The notes: generated from the sequence alone by a model not told the origin. Shown: positions 36,676 to 45,674, counted from the stretch's first letter. The stretch: 64,000 nucleotides of DNA from Inquilinus sp052113205 (GCF_052113205.1 NZ_JBFRCU010000036.1:1-64000), one strand, 5' to 3'. Made by a program: numbers and translations.

Positions 36676-36695
36676 GGGCGGCCGTCAGGCCGCCC
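36676..36695 (-). terminator. Intra-operon hairpin between binding protein and permeases
   Basis: GGGCGGCC and GGCCGCCC form a perfect 8-bp stem around GTCA just after the binding-protein stop. There is no T run, so it more likely stabilises mRNA or attenuates permease expression than ends all transcription. Confidence 0.6.
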
Positions 36696-36704
36696 GGAGC
36701 CGTC

Positions 36705-37502
36705 TTAGTTGCCGGGGGCCAGCGGGTCGTAGCCGAACCACTGGACCGCCAGCTTGCCCAACGATCCGTCGGCCTTCATGGAATCGATCGCCTTGTCGAG
36801 CTTGGCCTTGAGCTCCTTGTCCTCCTGGCGCAGGCCGATGCCGACGCCCTGGCCGAACAGCGGGTTGTCCTTGCCGGTCATGGTCGGCCCGAAATGGGTG
36901 AAACCCTTGCCGGCGTCGCTGTTCAGGAAGGAGCTCCAGGACACGCTGTCGTTCAGCCCGGCATCGATGCGGCCGTTGACCAGGTCGAAATTGAGCTCGT
37001 CGACGGTGTCGTAGAGCTTGATCTCGGTATCCTTGAACTCCGCTTCGACGAAGTTCTGGTGGGTGGTCGAGCGCTGCACGCCGATGGTCTTGCCCTTCAG
37101 CGCCGCCTTCACGTCAGCCAGGGACTTGGCGTTCTTCAGGAGCCCGTCCTTGGCCCCGACGAACCAGGCAGGCGTGTCGGTGTAGGGCACCGAGAAGGCG
37201 ATCTGCTTCAGCCGCTCCGCGGTGATCGACATGCCGTCCATGATGCCGTCATAGCGCTTGTTCATCAGCGCCGGGATCATGCCATCCCAGTCCTGTTGCA
37301 TGACCTCGCAGGTCATGCCGGTGCGCTTGCACAGCTCGTTCACCAGGTCGACCTCGAAGCCGACGATCTTGCCGGTGGAATCGGTGTTGTTGAAAGGCGG
37401 GTAGGCCCCTTCCATGCCGACGCGGAACGTTTCCGCCGTGGCCGTTCCAGCGGCCAGCACCAACGCCGCCGCCCCGACCAGGGACACCCAGATCTTGTTC
37501 AT
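36705..37502 (-). CDS. Polar amino acid ABC substrate-binding protein (second copy)
   Basis: A 265-aa periplasmic protein of the lysine/arginine/ornithine/octopine-binding type. Start at MNKIWVSL; the signal peptide ends ATAETFRVG. Two lobes: VGMEGAYPPFNNTDSTGK, VGFEVDLVNELC and TITAERLKQIAFSVPY-like ligand loops. A Cys pair (KRTGMTCE, ELCKR) probably forms a disulfide. Clearly homologous to the next gene upstream, with differences in ligand-pocket loops (YDGIMDGMS versus YDAIMAGMS). The tandem copies suggest two specificities on one permease, as for HisJ/ArgT in enterics. Confidence 0.92.
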   Translation of the reverse strand: MNKIWVSLVGAAALVLAAGTATAETFRVGMEGAYPPFNNTDSTGKIVGFEVDLVNELCKRTGMTCEVMQQDWDGMIPALMNKRYDGIMDGMSITAERLKQIAFSVPYTDTPAWFVGAKDGLLKNAKSLADVKAALKGKTIGVQRSTTHQNFVEAEFKDTEIKLYDTVDELNFDLVNGRIDAGLNDSVSWSSFLNSDAGKGFTHFGPTMTGKDNPLFGQGVGIGLRQEDKELKAKLDKAIDSMKADGSLGKLAVQWFGYDPLAPGN

Positions 37503-37541
37503 GAAGCTCTCCCGTTGGAACTTGCGGTCCCGGTTGGGGCC

Positions 37542-37570
37542 GGGCGCCGGCACCGCATCCGCCGGCGCCC
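37542..37570 (-). terminator. Hairpin between the tandem binding-protein genes
   Basis: GGGCGCCGGC and GCCGGCGCCC form a perfect 10-bp stem around a 9-nt loop. It sits just after the first binding-protein stop codon and could set the relative level of the two proteins. Confidence 0.65.
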
Positions 37571-37579
37571 GTTCCTGCC

Positions 37580-38371
37580 TTACTTGATCGAGGTGTCGAT
37601 GCCGAACCACTGCATCGACAACTTGGTCATCGTGCCGTCGGCGTTCACCTCGTCCAGCGCCTTGTCCAGCTTCGCCTTCAGCGCCGAATCGTCCTTGCGC
37701 AGGCCGATGCCGACGCCGAGGCCGAAGATCGGATCGTCCTTGCCGGTCAGGCCCGGGCCGAAATGGTCGTAGCCCTTGCCCGCGTCGCTGGCCAGGAAGT
37801 CCTTCCAGCCGAGGCTGTCGGCCAAGCCGGCGTCGATGCGGCCGTTCTGCATGTCGAGGTTGAGGTCGTCCTGCGTGTCGTAAAGCTTGACCTCAACACC
37901 GGGGATCTTCTGCTCCAGGAAGTTCTGGTGGATGGTCGAGCGCTGCACGCCGACCGACTTGCCCTTGAGCGCGGCCTTGATGTCGTCCAGGGTCTTGGCG
38001 TCCTTCAGCACGCCGGTCTTGGCCGAGACGAACCAGGCCGGGGTGGTGCTGTAGGGCTTGGAGAAGGCGATCTGCTTCAGCCGCTCTTCGGTCACCGACA
38101 TGCCGGCCATGATCGCGTCGTAGCGCTTGTTCATCAGCGCCGGGATCATGCCATCCCAGTCCTGCTGGATGATCTCGCAGGTCATCTGGGTGCGCTTGCA
38201 CAGTTCGTTGGCGAGGTCGATCTCGAAGCCGACCAGCTTGCCCGAGGCGTCGGTGGCGTTGTACGGCGGATAGGCGCCTTCGGTGCCGACCCGCAGCGTC
38301 TCGGCCGAGGCGGCGCCAGCGGCCAGCACGAGGGCCGCGGCGGCGGCCAGCGACATCCAGCTCTTCATCAT
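37580..38371 (-). CDS. Polar amino acid ABC substrate-binding protein (first copy)
   Basis: A 263-aa periplasmic binding protein with signal peptide ending ASAETLRVG. Ligand lobe motifs: GTEGAYPPYNATDASGKLVGFEIDL and CKRTQMTCE. It belongs to the basic-amino-acid group and is the nearest paralogue of the gene just downstream. It follows the ATPase gene after 103 bp that contain a GGGACC/GGTCCC hairpin at 38392-38407. Confidence 0.92.
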   Translation of the reverse strand: MMKSWMSLAAAAALVLAAGAASAETLRVGTEGAYPPYNATDASGKLVGFEIDLANELCKRTQMTCEIIQQDWDGMIPALMNKRYDAIMAGMSVTEERLKQIAFSKPYSTTPAWFVSAKTGVLKDAKTLDDIKAALKGKSVGVQRSTIHQNFLEQKIPGVEVKLYDTQDDLNLDMQNGRIDAGLADSLGWKDFLASDAGKGYDHFGPGLTGKDDPIFGLGVGIGLRKDDSALKAKLDKALDEVNADGTMTKLSMQWFGIDTSIK

Positions 38372-38474
38372 GAAGTCTCCCGTTCAGAACAGGGACCTTG
38401 CGGTCCCGGGTTGGATGGGCCGATTTCCGCGAAATCGCCGCGCGTGGTCAAGCATTGCGGCGCAGCAGTGCCCA

Positions 38475-39269
38475 TCAATGTTGCACTTTAAGGAACTGGC
38501 GGATCCGCTCGGAGCGTGGATTGTCGAACACCTCGGCCGGCGTCCCCTCCTCCTCGGTCCGCCCCTGGTGCAGGAAGATCACCCGGCTCGACACCTCGCG
38601 GGCGAAGCGCATCTCATGGGTGACGAGCAGCATGGTGTTGCCCTCCTCCGCCAGCTGGCGGATCACCCGCAGCACCTCGCCGACCAGCTCGGGGTCGAGG
38701 GCCGAGGTCGGCTCGTCGAACAGCATCACCTTGGGCTGCATCGCCAGCGCCCGCGCGATCGCGGCGCGCTGCTGCTGGCCACCGGACAGGTGGCTCGGAT
38801 AATGGTCGCGCTTGTCGGCGATGCCGACCTTGACCAGCAGCGCCTCGGCGCGCTCCACCGCTTCCTTGCGCGGCACCTTCAGCACATGCACCGGCGCCTC
38901 GATCACGTTCTCGAGCACGGTCATGTGCGACCACAGGTTGAAGCTCTGGAACACCATGCCGAGCGAGGCGCGGATCCGGTCGACCTGCTTGCTGTCCTCG
39001 GGCTCGGCCTCGCCGGAGCGCAGCTTCCGCATCCGGATCAGCTCGCCATTCACCCACACGCGGCCGTCATTGGGCATTTCGAGCAGGTTGATGCAGCGCA
39101 GCAGCGTGCTCTTGCCCGAGCCGGAGGAGCCGATGATCGAGATGACGTCGCCCTGCCGGGCCTGCAGCGATACGCCCTTCAGCACTTCGAGCTTGCCGAA
39201 CCGCTTGTGCATGTCCTCGACGACGATCGCCCTGTCCGAGGGCGCCGCGGCGGCAGCAACAGAGACCAC
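38475..39269 (-). CDS. Polar amino acid ABC transporter ATPase (HisP type)
   Basis: A 264-aa ATPase, first gene of the ATPase-SBP-SBP-permease-permease operon. Walker A GSSGSGKS, Q-loop SFNLWSHM, signature LSGGQQQR, Walker B VMLFDEPTSALD and switch His in VTHEMRFA. The start is probably GTG at 39269. The long N-terminal run of alanines before AIVVEDMHKRF is unusual and may mean an internal start, but no good ATG is nearby. Confidence 0.92.
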   Translation of the reverse strand: MVSVAAAAAPSDRAIVVEDMHKRFGKLEVLKGVSLQARQGDVISIIGSSGSGKSTLLRCINLLEMPNDGRVWVNGELIRMRKLRSGEAEPEDSKQVDRIRASLGMVFQSFNLWSHMTVLENVIEAPVHVLKVPRKEAVERAEALLVKVGIADKRDHYPSHLSGGQQQRAAIARALAMQPKVMLFDEPTSALDPELVGEVLRVIRQLAEEGNTMLLVTHEMRFAREVSSRVIFLHQGRTEEEGTPAEVFDNPRSERIRQFLKVQH

Positions 39270-39292
39270 GATGGAAAAGCCTCACCCGAGTT

Positions 39293-39320
39293 CTTGTTGC
39301 AATCGAAACAAGCATTGTTT
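39293..39320. promoter_or_regulatory. Overlapping dyads upstream of the ABC operon
   Basis: CTTGTT-N8-AACAAG at 39293-39312 overlaps AAACAA-GCA-TTGTTT at 39306-39320. The AT-rich block stands out in GC-rich DNA 24 bp before the operon start. Probable operator. Confidence 0.5.
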
Positions 39321-39426
39321 CCCGGTGCCGGTCAACCGCGGCCCGACGCCGCGTCGCTGCAACCGCGAAGACGAAGGTGCCGGGCCGGTTTTCATCCGCA
39401 TTGTTGCGGCGATCCGGCCGGTCCGG

Positions 39427-40812
39427 TCATCCGGCGTCGGGCGCCGGCAGCTGCGACATGCGGCCCTCGATTGCCCGGCGCTCCTGGCTGCCCTCCCGGA
39501 ACTGATCGCGCATCCGGCCCCACAACCTCCGCGCCTCCTCCGGCTGTCCCGCCTTCTGCGCGGCGACGCCGAGGAACCACAGGGCCTGGAGGTCGTTCGG
39601 ATCGGAGGCCAGGATGCGGCGCAGCCCGGTTTCCAGCAGCGGCGGCACCTCCTCGCCGCGGCCGGCGGTCAGCAGGGCGTCGGCATAGGCGCGCAGCAGA
39701 TCGTTGTTGTCCGGCGCCAGCGCCGCAGCCCGGGCATAGGCGTCGGCGGCGGCGCCGGCGTCGCCCAGCACACCGCGGGCGCGGGCCAGGCGGACCCAGC
39801 CCTCGAGATCGTCCGGCGACTGCTCCAGCCGCGCCGCCAGGCCATCGACCATGCCGCGGATCGCCTTGGCCTGCTCGTCCGGCGGCAGCGACGCGATGGC
39901 GCCGGCCGGGCCGCTCGCCGGCGGGGCGGCCCGCGCGGTGGGCGGCTGCGGTTCCGGCGTCGCGGTCTTCGGGTCGAGACCGAGGCGCTGCGCCGCCTCG
40001 GCGAGATGCTGGCGCACCGAGGGCAGCCAGGGCGCGTCGGCCGGGGACTCCCGCACCAGCGCCTGCCACAGGTCCAGCGCCGCACGGTCGTCGCCGGCCT
40101 GGGCGTTGCCGAGCGCCAGGAAATAGCGGGCCCGGATGTCGGCGGGCCGCAGCGCCAGCGCCTGATCGAAGGCGGCGCGCGCGGTCTCGGTGACGGTGCC
40201 GCCATTGGCGCCGACCAGGGCCTCGCCGTAGCGGCCGGTCAGCTCGGCATCGGCATTGCCCAAGCCGATGGCGCGGCCATAGGCGTCGGCCGCCTTGGCG
40301 CTCTCGCCCAGCTGACCCCAACGCTGGCCAAGCTCGATCCAGCCGGCGCGGTCCTGTGGGCTGGCGGCCAGGCGCTGTTCCAGGCTCTGCGCCTCGGCCA
40401 TCGCGGATTGGACCGCCATGCGCTCGCCCGGGTCACGGCTGGCAAAGGGCTGCGACTTCAGGCCGGGCGTGCCTTCGACCATGTAGATCGCCAGCGCCGC
40501 CACCGGCAGCAGCACGGCAAGGCCCAACGCGATGCGCCGCGGCGGCGCGACGGAGGCGGTGATCGTCGGCTTCGCTTCGCCTGCGGCGGCCAGCAGGCGG
40601 CGGCCGATCTCGGCCTTCGCCGCCTCGGCCTCGGCGGCGCCGATCTCGCCGGCGGCACGCTCGCGCTCCAGCTCCTTCAACTGGTCGCGATAGATCGCGG
40701 CGTCGGCACCGGAGGCGAGCGAGGCGTCGGTGGCGAAGAGGCGGCGCAGCAGCAACGCCACGGCGCCGCCGGTCATCACCGCTGCGGCCACCCAGAACAG
40801 CCAGCCGGTCAC
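39427..40812 (-). CDS. ccmI: Cytochrome c maturation protein CcmI
   Basis: CcmI is the apocytochrome chaperone of System I. A 461-aa protein with two N-terminal membrane helices (WLFWVAAAVMTGGAVALLL and LGLAVLLPVAALAIYMV) flanking a cytoplasmic leucine-zipper-like loop, then a TPR domain from about residue 150. The TPR part (WIELGQRWGQLGESAKAADAYGRAI) grips the apocytochrome C-terminal helix. ATG overlaps the ccmH stop by 4 nt. Last gene of the ccm cluster. Confidence 0.93.
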   Translation of the reverse strand: MTGWLFWVAAAVMTGGAVALLLRRLFATDASLASGADAAIYRDQLKELERERAAGEIGAAEAEAAKAEIGRRLLAAAGEAKPTITASVAPPRRIALGLAVLLPVAALAIYMVEGTPGLKSQPFASRDPGERMAVQSAMAEAQSLEQRLAASPQDRAGWIELGQRWGQLGESAKAADAYGRAIGLGNADAELTGRYGEALVGANGGTVTETARAAFDQALALRPADIRARYFLALGNAQAGDDRAALDLWQALVRESPADAPWLPSVRQHLAEAAQRLGLDPKTATPEPQPPTARAAPPASGPAGAIASLPPDEQAKAIRGMVDGLAARLEQSPDDLEGWVRLARARGVLGDAGAAADAYARAAALAPDNNDLLRAYADALLTAGRGEEVPPLLETGLRRILASDPNDLQALWFLGVAAQKAGQPEEARRLWGRMRDQFREGSQERRAIEGRMSQLPAPDAG

Positions 40813-41276
40813 GGCGCCGATTCCTCGTCCATCAGCCGGGCCAGGCGGCGGCTCTCCTCCGGCGACAGCGGCACCACCTCGGCCGGGCGCCGGCGGCGGC
40901 GCAGGATCAGCAGGGCAATGGCGGCGAACAGCAGCACCACCGGGCCGAACCAGAGCGCCAGCGTGCCGGCGCGCAGCGGCGGCCGCAGCAGCACATAGTC
41001 GCCGTAGCGGGCGGTGACGAAGTCCAGCACCTGGCCGTTGCTGTCGCCGGCGGTCAGCCGCTCGCGCACGATGCGGCGCAGGTCGCGCGCAAGGTCGGCG
41101 TTGGAATCGTCGATCGACTGGTTCTGGCAGACCAGGCAGCGCAGCTCCTGCCCCAGCTCCCGCGCCCGTGCCTCCAGCGCCGGGTCGGAGAGCTGCTCCT
41201 GCGGCTCCACCGCGAAGGCGGGGGCGGCCGCGGCGACGGCCAGCAGCAGCGCCGCAAGGATGGCACGTCCCCTCAC
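40809..41276 (-). CDS. ccmH: Cytochrome c maturation protein CcmH
   Basis: A 155-aa membrane-anchored thiol protein that reduces the apocytochrome CXXCH cysteines. Signal peptide, then the redox motif LRCLVCQNQS, and a C-terminal membrane helix (LWFGPVVLLFAAIALLIL) with a cytoplasmic tail. This is the short CcmH (CcmL) form without the TPR domain, which is here the separate ccmI. It overlaps ccmG and ccmI by 4 nt each. Confidence 0.95.
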   Translation of the reverse strand: MRGRAILAALLLAVAAAAPAFAVEPQEQLSDPALEARARELGQELRCLVCQNQSIDDSNADLARDLRRIVRERLTAGDSNGQVLDFVTARYGDYVLLRPPLRAGTLALWFGPVVLLFAAIALLILRRRRRPAEVVPLSPEESRRLARLMDEESAP

Positions 41277-41809
41277 TTCGCCAGCTCCGCCAGCAGCGGC
41301 CGGATCTCGCGGTCGACGATGTCGGGGGTCAGCGGGCCGGGGTGCCGGTAGCGAATGCGGCCGGCCTTGTCGATCACGAAGGTCTCCGGCACGCCGTAGA
41401 CGCCGAGGTCGATCGCGGTGCGGCCCTCAACGTCGGCGCCGATCCGGAGATACGGGTCGCCGTTGCGTTTCAGCCAGGCCAGCGCGTCCTCCGGCTTGTC
41501 CTTGTAGTTGATGGCCAGGACCGGAATGCCGTCCTCGCGGCCGAGCTTGGTGATCACCGGATGCTCGGCCAGGCACGGCACGCACCAGCTGGCAAAGACG
41601 TTCAGCAGCATCGGCGCCCCGCCGAAATTGCCGGTCGAGAGACCGTCCGACCGGCCCGGCAGCGCCGCCAGGTCGAAGACCGGCAGCGGCTTGTCGATCA
41701 AGGCCGAGGGCAGCGATTGCGGGTCGCTGCCCGACAGCAGCTTGGTCCCGACCCCGACGGCCAGGGCGGCGAGCAGCAGCAGCGGCAGCAGGAACAGCAA
41801 TCGGCGCAT
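41273..41809 (-). CDS. ccmG: Thiol:disulfide interchange protein CcmG/DsbE
   Basis: A 178-aa membrane-tethered thioredoxin with active site WCVPC, preceded by NVFASW and followed by the cis-Pro region GVPETFVID. It passes reducing power from DsbD/CcdA to CcmH. The N-terminal helix (FLLPLLLLAALAVGVG) anchors it. 13 bp after ccmF. Confidence 0.95.
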   Translation of the reverse strand: MRRLLFLLPLLLLAALAVGVGTKLLSGSDPQSLPSALIDKPLPVFDLAALPGRSDGLSTGNFGGAPMLLNVFASWCVPCLAEHPVITKLGREDGIPVLAINYKDKPEDALAWLKRNGDPYLRIGADVEGRTAIDLGVYGVPETFVIDKAGRIRYRHPGPLTPDIVDREIRPLLAELAK

Positions 41810-41822
41810 GGTTTCGCGATCC

Positions 41823-43790
41823 TCAGGCCGGCGACCCGACGGCCGGCGCCGCCGTCCGCCGCGGCGCGCCGACGCGCAGCCGGCGGTCGCTCAGCGACAG
41901 CGCACCGCCGAAGGCCATGACCAGGGCGCCGCCCCAGATCCACGGCACCAGCGGGTGGTGGTACAGCCGCAGGCTCCAGCGGCCGTCCGCCTGTTCCTCG
42001 CCCAGGGCGACATAAACGTCGCCGGTCAGGGTGGTGTGGATCGCGACCTCGCTGGTCGGCATCCGGGCCACCGGATAGAAGCGCTTCTCGGGCGCGAGAT
42101 CGGTCACGACGCTGCCGTCATGCAGCAGCGTCATGTCCCCCTCACGGGTCTCATAGTTCGGCCCCTGCGCCATGCGCACGCCGTCGAACTGGACCGCATA
42201 GCCGGCGGCGAGGTCGATGCGGTCACCCGGCTTGGCCAGCACCAGCTTCTCGGTCGACCAGTAGCTGGTGGCGATCATGCCGAGCAGCGCGATGCCGAGC
42301 CCGGCATGGGCGAAGGCGGTGCCCCAGGCGCTGCGTGGCAGGCCGACGGCGCGGGACAGGCTGTCCCGCAGCGGGATCCGGAACAGCCGCACCCGCTCCG
42401 CGATCTCGGTGGCGGCGCCGAGCACCACCCAGGCGCCGAAGGCGATGCCGACCAGCGCCAGCACCGGCCCGCCGCCCTGCAGCCACAGCGCGGCCAGGGT
42501 GACGATCACGGCGCCGGCGGCGGCGAATTTCAGCCGGCCGAGCACACCGGCCAGGTCGCCGCGCTTCCAGGCCATCAAGGGCGCGATCACCATCACCACG
42601 ACCACCGGCGTCATCAGCGGCACGAAGGTGAGCTGGTAGAACGGCTTGCCGACCGAGACCGCCTTGTCGAGCAGCGGGTAGAGCGTGCCGATGAACACCG
42701 TCACCGTGGCGGTGCAGATCAGGAGGTTGTTCAGCACCAGCGCCCCTTCCCGGCTGATCGGGGCAAAGACGCCGCCCAGCTTCAGCCGCGGCGCGCGGAT
42801 GGCGTAGAGGGTGAAGGCGCCGCCGATGGTAAGCGCCAGCAGCAGCAGGATGAACACGCCGCGCTCCGGGTCGACGGCGAAGGCGTGCACCGAGGTGATG
42901 ATGCCGGAGCGCACCAGGAAGGTGCCGACCAGGCTGAGGCCGAAGGCGAGGATGGCGAGCAGGATGGTCCAGCTCTTCAGCGCGTCGCGCTTCTCGACCA
43001 CCAGGGCGGAGTGCAGCAGCGCGGTGCCGGCCATCCAGGGCATCAGCGAGGCGTTCTCAACCGGGTCCCAGAACCACCAGCCGCCCCAGCCGAGCTCGTA
43101 ATAGGCCCAGTAGGAACCGAGCGCGATGCCGACGGTCAGGAACGACCAGGCGGCCAGGGTCCAGGGCCGCACCCAGCGCGCCCAGGCGGGGTCGACCCGG
43201 CCCTCGAGCAACGCCGCGACGGCGAAGGAGAAGGCCATCGAGAAGCCGACATAGCCCAGATAGAGAAAGGGCGGGTGGAAGGCCAGGCCGGGGTCCTGCA
43301 GCAGCGGGTTCATGTCCTGGCCGTCGAGCGGCGCCGGGTCGAGCCGCAGGAAGGGATTCGAGGTCAGGATGATGAAGGCCAGGAAGCCGACCCCGATCAT
43401 GCCCTGCACCGCCAGCACCCGCGCCTTCAGCGTCGGCGGCAGGTTGCTGCCGAACAGCGCCACCGCGGCCCCGAACAACGCCAGGATGAGGACCCAGAGC
43501 AGCATCGAGCCCTCATGGTTCCCCCAGACGCCGGTGACCTTGTAGAGCATCGGCTTGGTGGAGAGGCTGTTGTTCGCGACCAGCGCCACCGAGAAGTCGG
43601 AGACGACATAGGCCCAGGTCAGCGCCGCGAAGGCGATGCCGATGGCGGCCAGCTGCAGCGTCGCCGCCGGCTCGGCGATCGCCATCATCCCGGGATGGCG
43701 CCGGGCGGCGCCCCACAGCGGCAGGGTCGACTGCACCACAGCGAGCAGCAGCGCCAGGACCAGGGCGTAGTGGCCGAGCTCGGGGATCAT
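41823..43790 (-). CDS. ccmF: Heme lyase CcmF
   Basis: A 655-aa polytopic membrane protein, the heme-attaching subunit of System I. The WWD domain reads WGGWWFWDPVENASLMPW, flanked by conserved His residues. About 15 predicted helices and a large C-terminal periplasmic part (YAVQFDGVRMAQGPNYE). It overlaps ccmE by 4 nt (ATGA). Confidence 0.96.
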   Translation of the reverse strand: MIPELGHYALVLALLLAVVQSTLPLWGAARRHPGMMAIAEPAATLQLAAIGIAFAALTWAYVVSDFSVALVANNSLSTKPMLYKVTGVWGNHEGSMLLWVLILALFGAAVALFGSNLPPTLKARVLAVQGMIGVGFLAFIILTSNPFLRLDPAPLDGQDMNPLLQDPGLAFHPPFLYLGYVGFSMAFSFAVAALLEGRVDPAWARWVRPWTLAAWSFLTVGIALGSYWAYYELGWGGWWFWDPVENASLMPWMAGTALLHSALVVEKRDALKSWTILLAILAFGLSLVGTFLVRSGIITSVHAFAVDPERGVFILLLLALTIGGAFTLYAIRAPRLKLGGVFAPISREGALVLNNLLICTATVTVFIGTLYPLLDKAVSVGKPFYQLTFVPLMTPVVVVMVIAPLMAWKRGDLAGVLGRLKFAAAGAVIVTLAALWLQGGGPVLALVGIAFGAWVVLGAATEIAERVRLFRIPLRDSLSRAVGLPRSAWGTAFAHAGLGIALLGMIATSYWSTEKLVLAKPGDRIDLAAGYAVQFDGVRMAQGPNYETREGDMTLLHDGSVVTDLAPEKRFYPVARMPTSEVAIHTTLTGDVYVALGEEQADGRWSLRLYHHPLVPWIWGGALVMAFGGALSLSDRRLRVGAPRRTAAPAVGSPA

Positions 43791-44272
43791 TGCGCGGCCA
43801 CCGTGCCGGGGGAGAGGGCGGGCTTGCCGGAGCCGCCGGGCGCGCCCGGATGGCCGGCATCGCGCAGGGCCTTGGCGACTTCGGGCGGCATGTATTTCTC
43901 GTCGTGCTTGGCCAGCAGCTCGTCGGCGACGAAGGTGCCGTCGGCCCCGACCCGGCCATGCGCCACCACGCCCTGGCCCTCGCGGAACAGGTCGGGGACG
44001 ATGCCGCCGTAGCGCACCGGCACGTCGAAGGCGGTGTCGGTGACGGTGAAGGTGATGGTCTGCCCGTCCGGCAGACGCCGCAGCGAGCCGTCGACCACCA
44101 GGCCGCCGAGGCGGAAGCGCTGCCCTTCCGCCACCTTGCCGTCATGCAGCTCGGTCGGGCTGTAGAAGAACAGCAGGTTGTCCTGGAAGGCGGTCAGGGC
44201 CAGGGCCGAGGCGGTGCCGAGGCCGAGGGCGGCGAGGCCCAGCAGCATCAGCCGGCGGCGCTTGCGGGTCAT
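43787..44272 (-). CDS. ccmE: Heme chaperone CcmE
   Basis: A 161-aa periplasmic chaperone with a single N-terminal helix. The heme-binding His123 lies in LAKHDEKYMPPEV with Tyr127, the CcmE signature. The beta-barrel has FRLGGLVVDGSLRR. It overlaps ccmD and ccmF by 4 nt each. The C-terminal tail is Pro/Gly-rich. Confidence 0.96.
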   Translation of the reverse strand: MTRKRRRLMLLGLAALGLGTASALALTAFQDNLLFFYSPTELHDGKVAEGQRFRLGGLVVDGSLRRLPDGQTITFTVTDTAFDVPVRYGGIVPDLFREGQGVVAHGRVGADGTFVADELLAKHDEKYMPPEVAKALRDAGHPGAPGGSGKPALSPGTVAAQ

Positions 44273-44439
44273 GCCCGTCTCCCGCGGCCGCGCAGCTGCT
44301 CCAGCGCCTCCAGGCTGCGCCGGCTGCTGCGCCGCTGCGCCAGGGTGGCGACGGTCAGCCCGACCAGCACCACCAGGGCGGCGCCATAGGCGGTCCAGAC
44401 ATAGAGGGCGTAGCCGCCCATCGCGAGGAACTCGGTCAT
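44269..44439 (-). CDS. ccmD: Heme exporter protein CcmD
   Basis: A 56-aa small membrane protein, easily missed because the frame is open far upstream. MTEFLAMGGYALYVWTAYG, a single helix, then a basic C-terminus (RRSSRRSL). The YALYVWxAYG pattern is characteristic. It helps release holo-CcmE from the CcmABC complex. ATGs overlap neighbouring stops on both sides. Confidence 0.9.
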   Translation of the reverse strand: MTEFLAMGGYALYVWTAYGAALVVLVGLTVATLAQRRSSRRSLEALEQLRGRGRRA

Positions 44440-45197
44440 CCGATCGGCTGCTCCAGCCCGGGCGCTTCGCCGCGCCGCGCGGCCATGGCGGTGGCCAGTC
44501 GCAGGGCGCGGATCCGACGCTCGGCGATCTCGGTCTCGGTGCGCAGCAGCACCAGCCAGGCGAACAGCGCGGTGAAGGCGACCGCCATCAGCAGCAGCGG
44601 CACCAGCATCGAGGAGTCGAGGGCGGAGCCGCCCAGCTTCATCACCGAGGCCGGCTGGTGCAGCGTGTTCCACCAGTCGACCGAGAACTTGATGATCGGC
44701 ACGTTGACGGCGCCGACCAGGGTCAGCACCGCGCCGGCCTTGAGGCCGCGCTGCGGGTCGTCGAAGGCCGAGACCAGCACGATGTAGCCGAGATAGATGA
44801 AGAACAGGATCAGCACGCTGGTCAGCCGCGCATCCCACACCCACCAGGTGCCCCACATCGGCTGGCCCCAGAGCGAGCCGGTGAGCAGGCACAGCGCGGT
44901 GAAGCCCGCGCCGAGCGGCGCCGCGGCCTTGGTGTAGAGCTCGGCCACCGGGTGCTTCCAGACCAGGCCGACGGCCGAGGCCACGACCATGGTGGTGTAG
45001 ACCATCATCGCCATCCAGGCCGAAGGCACGTGGATATACATGATCCGCACCGTCTCGCCCTGCTGGTAGTCCGGCGGAGAATCGAACAGGGCCAGCCACA
45101 GCCCGGCGCCGAGCGTCAGCAAGGCGATGCCGAGGGCCCATGGCCGCAGGGCGGCGCTCAGGCGCAGGAAGCGGGCCGGGTTGGCGAAGCGGTGCAT
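44436..45197 (-). CDS. ccmC: Heme exporter protein CcmC
   Basis: A 253-aa membrane protein that loads heme onto CcmE. The WWD motif is LWGQPMWGTWWVWDARLTS and conserved His lies in YIHVPSAWMA. Six predicted helices. The start is set at MHRFANPARFL, which matches family length; an ATG at 45248 (17 residues earlier) is possible. It is separated from ccmB by the SET/antitoxin insert. Confidence 0.94.
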   Translation of the reverse strand: MHRFANPARFLRLSAALRPWALGIALLTLGAGLWLALFDSPPDYQQGETVRIMYIHVPSAWMAMMVYTTMVVASAVGLVWKHPVAELYTKAAAPLGAGFTALCLLTGSLWGQPMWGTWWVWDARLTSVLILFFIYLGYIVLVSAFDDPQRGLKAGAVLTLVGAVNVPIIKFSVDWWNTLHQPASVMKLGGSALDSSMLVPLLLMAVAFTALFAWLVLLRTETEIAERRIRALRLATAMAARRGEAPGLEQPIG

Positions 45198-45257
45198 GGC
45201 GTGGCGTGGCGGTCGTTGGGCCTCAGGATAGACAAAGCTCGGTCGCATGTCGGCGGC

Positions 45258-45674
45258 TCAATTGCCGCGCCCCGCGGGCCCGCCTGCCGCTCCGCCCGAT
45301 GCCTGGATGGCGTCGCGCAGCTCCGGATGGAAGGCACCGTAGTCGCAGGTCAGCTCCTCTCCCGCTGCGATGTCGCGCCGGGCGACGCAGACCTCGCCGA
45401 CCGTCTCCAGCGTCGGGTCGTCGCTGTGGTTCATGAAGCGGGCATCGTCGAGGTTGAGCGACAGCCCGCCCGGCAGCTCCGGCGCCGGATAGGCGTAGCG
45501 CTCGAGGAAGTCGCGCGCGGTCTCGGGCAGCGCAGCGATCGCGGCATCGGGCACGAAGGCCTCGAACACCGGATGCCAGCGCCAGACCTCCGTGCCGGCA
45601 GCGATCGGTTCGGCGGCGAGCAGACCCAGCCCTTCGATCCGGCTGGGCCCGACGGTGGTGGGGACGAGAAGCAT
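45258..45674 (-). CDS. SET domain-containing protein (putative protein-lysine methyltransferase)
   Basis: A 138-aa protein made of one SET domain. Motifs: SRIEGLGLLAAEPIAAGTEVW at the N-terminus, then RFMNHSDDPTLE, which binds S-adenosylmethionine, and GEELTCDYGAF with the catalytic Tyr. No post-SET cysteines and no targeting domain. A likely small protein methyltransferase of unknown target. Start at MLLVPTT with AAAGG upstream. It sits between ccmC and ccmB on the same strand. Confidence 0.85.
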   Translation of the reverse strand: MLLVPTTVGPSRIEGLGLLAAEPIAAGTEVWRWHPVFEAFVPDAAIAALPETARDFLERYAYPAPELPGGLSLNLDDARFMNHSDDPTLETVGEVCVARRDIAAGEELTCDYGAFHPELRDAIQASGGAAGGPAGRGN

